Shown here: one piece after another, positions 42,951 through 48,294 of the stretch
How positions within the stretch are numbered: position 1 is the first letter of the stretch
Layout of the letters: each line of letters opens with the position of its first letter
Source: JAIEPT01 sp038217425
Lineage (GTDB): Bacteria > Planctomycetota > Planctomycetia > Gemmatales > Gemmataceae
DNA length: 48,294 bases
Direction of reading: 5' to 3'
NCBI GenBank assembly: GCA_038217425.1
Contig: JBBQPM010000032.1
Span: 1-48,294, forward strand
The notes under the pieces: generated by a model
Seen by the model: only the letters and a program-made list of their open reading frames with translations
Databases searched by the model: none
Told to the model about the DNA's origin: nothing
Translations under genes and position numbers: made by a program

Positions 42951-44162
42951 TCACTCGCCCAACTTCAGTGCGATCTTGAGTGGCTGATCGCCGCGACGGA
43001 TCCGGTACGCGACCTCGGCGCCCGGCGCGTAGTTGATGCGCACGAACAGGTCGAACTCCTCGACCGTCATCTCCAGTTGATGCGCGTCGATGCCGAGGAT
43101 GACGTCGCCGATCTGCAGGCCCGCTTGGCGGGCGGTCTTGGTCATGAAGTTTCCCTGATAGAACGCCAGCGCCCGCGGCGGCAATCCCAGCTTCGCCTTC
43201 TCCGCGGCCGTCAGGTCGTAGCCATGGACCTGCGGCGCCGGCGCCAGGTGCTTGAGCGACCAGCGCCAGGTGAGGTCGGTCGCTTTCCAGCCGGCAGCGA
43301 GTTCGAGCCGGGTCTGCTTCATCTTGCCGTCTCGCTCGTAGATCAATTCGAGGACGCCCTGCAGCGGGGCGCGGTGCAAGGCGTTCTGCACGTCGGCGGA
43401 CGACGCGATCGGCGTCGCGCCGATGCGGCGCAGGACGTCGCCGGCACGCAGTTCGCCGCGTCCGGAGAGGAGGCGATTGCTCTGCTCGAGATCGAGTTCC
43501 AGGCCGATGTTGCCGGGCTCGGGATAGACCCAGGCCAAATCTTTGTGCCAGGTTCCCGCCGAGCGCTGGGCGGCGCGGCGAAACTCCGGCACGTGATGGC
43601 AATGAAAGCATGAATTCTCCGGCAGCTTGCGACTGGCGGGATATTCTTCGGGACGATCGGGGTTGCCCGCGGGGACCGGCGGCAGGTCGCCGGCGTCGAA
43701 GCGGCGCTTGGCGTCTTGCAGCGCGTATTTGAGGGCCGGCAGCGAATGGTACTTCGCGGGAGTCTTGGCGTCGCGGCCGCCGAAGCGCCCAAGCACCTGA
43801 CCGCGCGCGGTCACGAAGAGGGCTTGCCAGGAAAGATCGTGATCGAAATCGAAGATGCGCAGATCGAGTCCGCGCAGGTTGCCCAGCCGCACGCAGATAA
43901 CGTCGCGGAGCTCTTCGGGACGTTGTCCCACCCAACGAGCAACCTGCTCGTCAAATCCTTTTTCGTCCCGTCAGTGTTTGCAGCGCAGGACGACGAAGAT
44001 CAGACGCTGAGTCTTGCGGGCTTCTTCACACGCTTCGGCCCAGTCGACATGGACCCGTGGCGGCTCCTCAGCCGCCAGCGCGCCGGCGAATGCCAGAGCG
44101 ATTGCGAAAGCCCAGGGACAAATTCCCAGGGATAGCCATCCCTGGGCTTTCTTTGGATTCAT
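42951..44162 (-). CDS. Exported Trx-like/PDZ selenoprotein (TGA = Sec64) with CxxCH haem site
   Basis: Two same-frame ORFs (44162-43974 and 43970-42951) are separated only by TGA at 43973-43971. Read through as selenocysteine they give 403 residues. A signal peptide (about 1-31) leads into a thioredoxin-like domain: VDWAEACEEARKTQRLIFVVLRC, given in parts as DWAEACEEARK and LIFVVLRCKH. C61-K-H-U64 is a CxxU redox motif in the place of CxxC. A CFHCH haem c-type motif lies at C185/C188/H189, then two PDZ-like regions at about 215-280 and 320-400. A SECIS-like hairpin follows the TGA. The start ATG directly abuts the ridA-like stop (TAG ATG) with GAGG inside that gene, so translation is coupled. 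I recall a planctomycete family called Trx7/PDZ (seleno)protein that fits. A nonsense-mutated pseudogene is the alternative. Confidence 0.85.
43935..43951 (-). promoter_or_regulatory. Candidate bacterial SECIS hairpin
   Basis: On the minus strand, ACGAGC-AGGTT-GCTCGT forms a perfect 6-bp stem with a 5-nt loop; an inner A-T pair would shorten the loop to GGT. The loop starts 25 nt after the TGA at 43973-43971. The loop and closing pairs (GC-AGGTT-GC) resemble the SelB-binding tip of E. coli fdhF (GC-AGGUCU-GC). The stem can be lengthened by G-U pairs. This meets the usual bacterial SECIS rules: 4 or more paired bases, a G in the first two loop positions, and the tip about 16-37 nt from the UGA. 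Confidence 0.75.
44107..44150. repeat. Palindrome inside the selenoprotein signal-peptide coding region
   Basis: AAAGCCCAGGGA and TCCCTGGGCTTT form 12-bp arms, with an additional inner TCCCAGGGA unit. It covers codons 5-19 of the selenoprotein gene and encodes part of its signal peptide (KAQGWLSLGICPWAF). It resembles the intergenic palindromes of the window but lies inside a coding sequence. Confidence 0.8.
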
Positions 44163-44627
44163 CTACACCTCGAAGATGCATTCGACCTCGACCGGGATAT
44201 CGCCGGGGAGCGAGCCCATGCCGACGGCGCTGCGGGCGCCGACGCCGACGTCGTCGCCGAAGATGTCGGCTATCAGTTCCGAGAAGCCGTTGATGACCTG
44301 CGGATGTTCGAGGAAATTGGGGGCGGCGTTGACCATGCCGAGCGTCTTGACGAGCCGTTTGACCTTGTCGAGCGAACCCAGCGCATTGCGCACGGTGGCG
44401 AGGATATTGATGCCGACGAGCCGGGCGGCTTCTTTGCCTTGCTCCAGCGAAAGATTGTCGCCCACCCGTCCCAGGATCGGCTTGCCGTCGGCGGGGCGCG
44501 CGGGGCCGTGCCCGGAGACGTAAAGCATATTGCCTACCTGCACCGTCGGCTTGTACTTGGCGAGCGGCTTGGGGGCGGCGGGGAGGGTGATCTTCAGTTC
44601 CTCGAGGCGTTTTTCCGGCGTGGTCAT
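44163..44627 (-). CDS. RidA (YjgF/YER057c) family protein
   Basis: 154 residues of the RidA fold: YKPTVQVGNMLYVSGHGP near residues 25-42, LGRVGDNLSLEQGKEAARL, ATVRNALGSLDKVKRLV, and the closing active-site strand GARSAVGMGSLPGDIPVEVE, with the Arg that in RidA binds the substrate carboxylate (R of ARSAVG). Family knowledge: RidA deaminates reactive enamine/imine intermediates from PLP enzymes; longer members like this may have other substrates. It is the first gene of a minus-strand unit; its TAG stop is followed at once by the ATG of the selenoprotein gene, so the two are translationally coupled. It is divergent from the HD-domain gene. Confidence 0.9.
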   Translation of the reverse strand: MTTPEKRLEELKITLPAAPKPLAKYKPTVQVGNMLYVSGHGPARPADGKPILGRVGDNLSLEQGKEAARLVGINILATVRNALGSLDKVKRLVKTLGMVNAAPNFLEHPQVINGFSELIADIFGDDVGVGARSAVGMGSLPGDIPVEVECIFEV

Positions 44628-44699
44628 CGGGGCTTCTCCTAGAATGGGGTTGGCGTGCTTTGTTCAATAGTCTACCCAATTTCCGCGAAGGGGGCCACC

Positions 44700-45266
44700 A
44701 TGACCCGAGACGACGCCCTGACGCTGCTGCGCGAGTACGTCAAGGACGAAGGCCTCGTGCGCCATATGCTCGGCGTCGAAGCCGGCATGCGCGCCTACGC
44801 CCGCAAGCTCGACCAGCCGGAAGAAACCTGGGGCGTCGTCGGTCTGCTGCACGACTTCGATTACGAACGCTGGCCCAACCCGCCCGACCATCCGCTCAAG
44901 GGCGCCGAGATCCTGCGCAGCCGGGGCGTCTCGGAAGAGATCGTCTACGCGATCTGCTCGCATGCCGACTACCTGCCCGATTTCCCGCGCGTCCATCTCC
45001 TGGACAAGGCGCTCTACGCCTGCGACGAACTCACCGGTCTCATCACCGCGGCCGCCCTGGTTCGGCCCGGCGGCGTGCTCGATATGACCGCCTCGAGCGT
45101 CAAAAAGAAAATGAAGTCGGCAGGCTTCGCCCGCAACGTCAATCGCGACGACATCGTCCGCGGCGCCGAGGACTTCGGCGTCGATCTGGCCGAGCACATC
45201 CAGTTCCTGATCGACGCCCTCAAGCCGCACGCTGCCGAACTGGCGATCGACCGCGGGCTGGCTTGA
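44700..45266 (+). CDS. HD-domain protein
   Basis: 188 residues, cytoplasmic. The HD metal-dependent phosphohydrolase motif is visible: H in GLVRHMLGVEAGM (about residue 22), H51-D52 in GLLHDFDYERW, and a third element SHADYLPD followed by D in YACDELTGL. The arrangement H...HD...H...D matches the small 'HDIG-like' hydrolases that act on nucleotides or phosphomonoesters; the substrate is unknown. ATG 44700 is taken because the conserved helix starts just after it and a GAAGGGGG stretch precedes it. It is followed by treY after 73 nt. Confidence 0.85.
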   Translation: MTRDDALTLLREYVKDEGLVRHMLGVEAGMRAYARKLDQPEETWGVVGLLHDFDYERWPNPPDHPLKGAEILRSRGVSEEIVYAICSHADYLPDFPRVHLLDKALYACDELTGLITAAALVRPGGVLDMTASSVKKKMKSAGFARNVNRDDIVRGAEDFGVDLAEHIQFLIDALKPHAAELAIDRGLA

Positions 45267-45339
45267 CGTTTGCATTGCCAATCTGTCCAGCGACCCGGCT
45301 CGTCTTGACCGTCCGGAATCGATTTCAAGGAGATCGACC

Positions 45340-48117
45340 ATGACCCCATTCGTCCCGCGGGCCACGTATCGTCTGCAGTTCCACCACGGCTTCACCTTCC
45401 GCGCTGCCGCGGCGCTCGTTCCCTACCTGCACGACCTGGGGATCTCCGACGCCTACGCGTCCCCGTTTCTCAAGGCCCGGCCCGGCAGCACGCACGGCTA
45501 CGACATCACCGACCATCGCCAGCTCAACCCCGAGATCGGCAGCGAGGACGACTTCAACGCCTGGGCCGGCGCGCTCGCCGAGCGCGGCATGGGCATCCTC
45601 CTGGACATCGTCCCCAATCACATGGCCGTCGTCGGCAACGAAAACGTCTGGTGGAACGACATCCTCGAGAACGGCCCAGCGTCCCCCTACTCGGCATACT
45701 TCGACATCGCCTGGACCGCTGCCACCCGCACCGAACTGCTGGGCCGAATCCTCATCCCCGTGCTCGGCGAGCCGTACGCCAAGGTGCTCGAGGCGCAGCA
45801 ACTGACCCTCACGTTCGACGCCGGCGCCTTCCACATCCGCTACTTCGATCACCGCTTCCCCGTGGCGCCGAGATCGTACGGATTGATTCTGAATCACCGC
45901 CTCGCGGAACTCGAGACGCGCTTGCTCAACGACCCGGCGCTCGACGAGTACCAGAGTATCTTGACGGCGGTGAAACATCTGCCGCTGCGGAGCGAGACCG
46001 ATCCCGCGCTGATCGCCGAACGGCAGCGAGAGAAGGAAGTCATCAAACGGCGCCTGGCGACCTTGACGCAGGACCACGCCGGCGTGCGCGACTTTCTCGC
46101 GGAGAACGTCACGCGTTTTAACGGCGTGGCCGGGGACGCGGGGAGCTTCAATCTGATGGAGGGGTTACTCGACGATCAGGCGTACCGGTTGGCGTTTTGG
46201 CGGGTGGCGGCGGAGGAGATCAACTACCGCCGATTCTTCGACGTCAACGAACTCGCCGCCCTCAGTATGGAACGCCCCGACGTCTTCGCTGCCACCCACG
46301 AGCTCATCCTCCGCCTCCTTCGCGACGGCATCGTCCGGGGCGTCCGCATCGACCACCCCGACGGTCTCTTCGATCCGCGCGAGTACCTCAAGCGACTGCA
46401 AGAAGCCGTGGGGGGCAATCTGTACGTCCTTGTCGAGAAGATCCTCGCCGCCGACGAGGTCCTCCCTCCCGATTGGCCCACCGCCGGGACCAGCGGTTAT
46501 GAGTTCCTCAACCTGGTGAACGAGCTGTTCGTCGCCGGCGCCAATCGAGCGGCGTTCTCCAGGATCTACGCCGCCTGGATCGGCGACGAAACCACGTTTG
46601 CGGAACTCACCTACCAGAAGAAGATCTTAATCCTGCAAATCGCCCTCGCCGGCGAAATGCAGATGCTCACGCACCAGCTCGACCGTTTGTCGCAACGGCA
46701 CCGCAGCTCGCGCGACTTCACGCGCAACGGCCTGCGCGTGGCGCTGCGCGAGATCATCGCCTGCTTCCCGGTTTACCGTTCGTACATCGCCGGCGAGGTC
46801 GCGGAGGCGGACCGTCGGCACGTGCTCCGCGCCGTGCGCCGTGCGACGCTGCGCAATCCCGCGATGAGCACGTCGATCTTCCACTTCCTCCGGGACACGC
46901 TGCTGCTTCGATCGCCGGGCGTCGGGCCCATCGAAGCGGACTACGCGGAAGAGCAGCGCCGCTTCGTCGGCAAATTCCAGCAAGTGACCGCCCCCGTAAT
47001 GGCCAAGGGAGCCGAGGACACCGCGTCGTACATCTTCAACCGCCTGATCTCGCTCAACGAAGTCGGCGCCGACCCCGACCGCTTCGGCGTAACTCCGCCC
47101 GAGTTTCACGAAGCCATGAAGATGCGCCTGAAAACGTTCCCCAGCGCCCTTTCCGCCACCGCGACGCACGACACCAAGCGCGGCGAAGACACGCGGGCGC
47201 GCATCAACGTCCTCTCCGAGATGCCGGACGAATGGCAGACGCGCGTCAGTCGCTGGAGCGAACTCAATTCCCTGCATCGCACGCAACTCGAAGATCAGTA
47301 CGCTCCCGACAAGAACGAGGAATGGTTCATCTACCAAACGCTCGTCGGCGCCTGGCCCGGCGCCGGGGACGAGACCTTCGTCGCGCGGATGCAGGCGTAC
47401 CTCGTCAAGGCGCTGCACGAGGCCAAGGTCCACACGAGCTGGATCAATCCGAATCAGCCGTACGACGACGCGGCGGCGCAGTTCCTCGCCAAGATCCTCG
47501 ACCCCGCGCAGAGCCGGGAGTTTCTCGAGGACTTCCAGGCGTTTCATGAACGCGTGCGCGATTTCGGCATGGTCAATTCCCTGGCGCAGACGGTGCTCAA
47601 GATCGCCGCGCCGGGCGTCCCCGATTTCTACCAGGGAACGGAACTCTGGGATCTCAGCCTCGTCGATCCCGACAATCGCCGCCCCGTCGACTACGAGCTA
47701 CGGCAACGCTCTCTGGAATCGATGCCATCCGTCGCGGAGTTGGTCGAAAGCCGGGCGGACGGGCGCATCAAGCTGTTCGTGACGCAACGTGGGCTGGCGG
47801 TCCGGCGCGAGCACGCTGAGCTTTTCGCGCAGGGCGATTATGTTCCGTTAGAAGCGACGGGGCCGATGCGCGATCACGTGCTCAGTTTCGCCCGAGTGCA
47901 CGAGGGCCGGGCGGTAGTCGCGGTGGTACCGCGGCTTCTGGTCGGCGTGACGGAATCGCCGTTCTCGGCCCAATATTTGCAAGGCACGTCGCTGCCGCTC
48001 GGGACGCTGGGCGGACGCTGGCGCGATGCGTTCACGAATGAAACGTGCGGCGCGGAGCCGCTCGGTCTGGAGCGCGTGTTGGCGAAGTTGCCCGTGAGCA
48101 TTCTGATTGCCGAATAG
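45340..48117 (+). CDS. treY: Malto-oligosyltrehalose synthase TreY
   Basis: 925 residues, a GH13 enzyme that turns the reducing end of malto-oligosaccharides into a trehalosyl unit. The N-terminal family mark is PRATYRLQFHHGFTF, then DIVPNHM (89-95). The nucleophile is D338 in VRGVRIDHPDGL, the probable acid/base E366 in LVEKILA, and the TreY-specific block is THDTKRGEDTRAR. The end carries PGVPDFYQGTELWDLSLVDPDNRRPVDY, also typical. AAGGAG stands 7 nt before ATG 45340. The partner TreZ and a glycogen-debranching TreX-type enzyme are not in the window and may lie beyond the right edge. The protein appears complete; the last residues are followed by a short duplication. Confidence 0.96.
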   Translation: MTPFVPRATYRLQFHHGFTFRAAAALVPYLHDLGISDAYASPFLKARPGSTHGYDITDHRQLNPEIGSEDDFNAWAGALAERGMGILLDIVPNHMAVVGNENVWWNDILENGPASPYSAYFDIAWTAATRTELLGRILIPVLGEPYAKVLEAQQLTLTFDAGAFHIRYFDHRFPVAPRSYGLILNHRLAELETRLLNDPALDEYQSILTAVKHLPLRSETDPALIAERQREKEVIKRRLATLTQDHAGVRDFLAENVTRFNGVAGDAGSFNLMEGLLDDQAYRLAFWRVAAEEINYRRFFDVNELAALSMERPDVFAATHELILRLLRDGIVRGVRIDHPDGLFDPREYLKRLQEAVGGNLYVLVEKILAADEVLPPDWPTAGTSGYEFLNLVNELFVAGANRAAFSRIYAAWIGDETTFAELTYQKKILILQIALAGEMQMLTHQLDRLSQRHRSSRDFTRNGLRVALREIIACFPVYRSYIAGEVAEADRRHVLRAVRRATLRNPAMSTSIFHFLRDTLLLRSPGVGPIEADYAEEQRRFVGKFQQVTAPVMAKGAEDTASYIFNRLISLNEVGADPDRFGVTPPEFHEAMKMRLKTFPSALSATATHDTKRGEDTRARINVLSEMPDEWQTRVSRWSELNSLHRTQLEDQYAPDKNEEWFIYQTLVGAWPGAGDETFVARMQAYLVKALHEAKVHTSWINPNQPYDDAAAQFLAKILDPAQSREFLEDFQAFHERVRDFGMVNSLAQTVLKIAAPGVPDFYQGTELWDLSLVDPDNRRPVDYELRQRSLESMPSVAELVESRADGRIKLFVTQRGLAVRREHAELFAQGDYVPLEATGPMRDHVLSFARVHEGRAVVAVVPRLLVGVTESPFSAQYLQGTSLPLGTLGGRWRDAFTNETCGAEPLGLERVLAKLPVSILIAE

Positions 48118-48176
48118 AATGGCGGGCGGGGGACGTTAGTCCCCCGGTACGTGAAGTTCGTCCGAATAGAATGGCG
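48110..48176. repeat. Short direct repeat and hairpin behind treY
   Basis: CCGAATAGAATGGCG occurs at 48110-48124 (spanning the treY stop) and again at 48162-48176. Between them is the hairpin CGGGGGAC-GTTA-GTCCCCCG (48127-48146), a terminator-like stem. From about 48220 to the window edge the sequence becomes markedly A-rich, unlike the rest of the window, with no gene seen. Confidence 0.75.
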
Positions 48177-48294
48177 AGCGGCTGACGCGACGAAACCGGT
48201 ACCTTACCTTACGCCGCAACCCGAAAAGTAAAAAAATAAGAGTAGATAGCGAAACCCGAAACTAGGGAAAGAGTGGAACAGGGAGGGTTGAAAA

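Noticed and set aside
42951..43931. Annotation as a separate 326-residue PDZ protein starting at GTG 43931
   Set aside because: The GTG lies in the middle of the thioredoxin fold, the protein would have no signal peptide although it has a haem c motif, and the upstream ORF joins it in frame through one TGA followed by a SECIS-like hairpin.
43971..44162. Pseudogene with a nonsense mutation in the Trx/PDZ gene
   Set aside because: Kept as the alternative, but less likely: TGA lies exactly at the second redox position, a SECIS-like stem follows at the right distance, selB is present, and the rest of the frame is intact.

Overview
The window is GC-rich and comes from a member of the Planctomycetota. 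The lineage is read from its family content: three DUF1501 proteins, a DUF1549/DUF1553 cytochrome-like protein, a tandem DUF1080 (3-keto-disaccharide hydrolase) protein, a DUF4838 protein, a DUF4337 protein, PQQ and kelch propellers, and the 'CCACAGAG...' palindromic spacer repeats common in this phylum. No tRNA, rRNA, CRISPR array, transposase or phage module was recognised. About 33 genes are supported; the very long antisense ORFs are GC-driven shadows.

Layout. 1-172: tail of an unidentified gene. 344-2392: a STAND-type NTPase framed by two copies of one palindromic repeat. 2493-10919: secreted-protein genes (DUF1501, a SurA/PpiC-like chaperone, an unknown exported protein, then a DUF1501 + DUF1549/1553 pair). 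11077-16219: a PIN-domain toxin-antitoxin pair, a type IIA topoisomerase A subunit with a divergent quinolone-determining region, and selB. 16385-19741: DUF1501 with a HEAT-like exported protein. 20052-23579: FHA-GAF-histidine kinase, a small membrane protein, an exported N-formylglutamate amidohydrolase-like enzyme, DUF4337. 23784-28572: ftsH, then an MFS permease with the tandem DUF1080 hydrolase. 28837-36548: outer-membrane barrel, a 37-residue membrane peptide, and a DUF4838 - kelch - PQQ-propeller series. 36649-42457 (minus): a heavy-metal RND efflux locus made of a Cys-rich exported protein, an adaptor, the pump and a lipoprotein. 42604-44627 (minus): RidA, a Trx/PDZ selenoprotein and an orphan antitoxin. 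44700-48117: an HD-domain protein and treY.

The most striking point is on the minus strand at 42951-44162. Two ORFs are in one frame, separated by a single TGA that falls at the second redox position of a thioredoxin-like C-K-H-[TGA] motif. It is followed 25 nt later by a hairpin (ACGAGC/AGGTT/GCTCGT) that looks like the E. coli fdhF SECIS loop. With selB present in the same window, this is best read as one exported selenoprotein (Trx CxxU, CxxCH haem site, two PDZ-like regions), translationally coupled to a ridA-family gene.

The second theme is intergenic structure. Almost every gap downstream of a gene holds a long inverted repeat, drawn from several families, while divergent promoter gaps are almost free of them. 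One family (full copies at 191, 2398 and 42529, half copy at 37075) supplies the stop codon of two genes. The third theme is a C-x2-H-x6-C-x2-C metal-binding module shared by the RND adaptor and the lipoprotein of the efflux locus, next to a protein with 13 cysteines.
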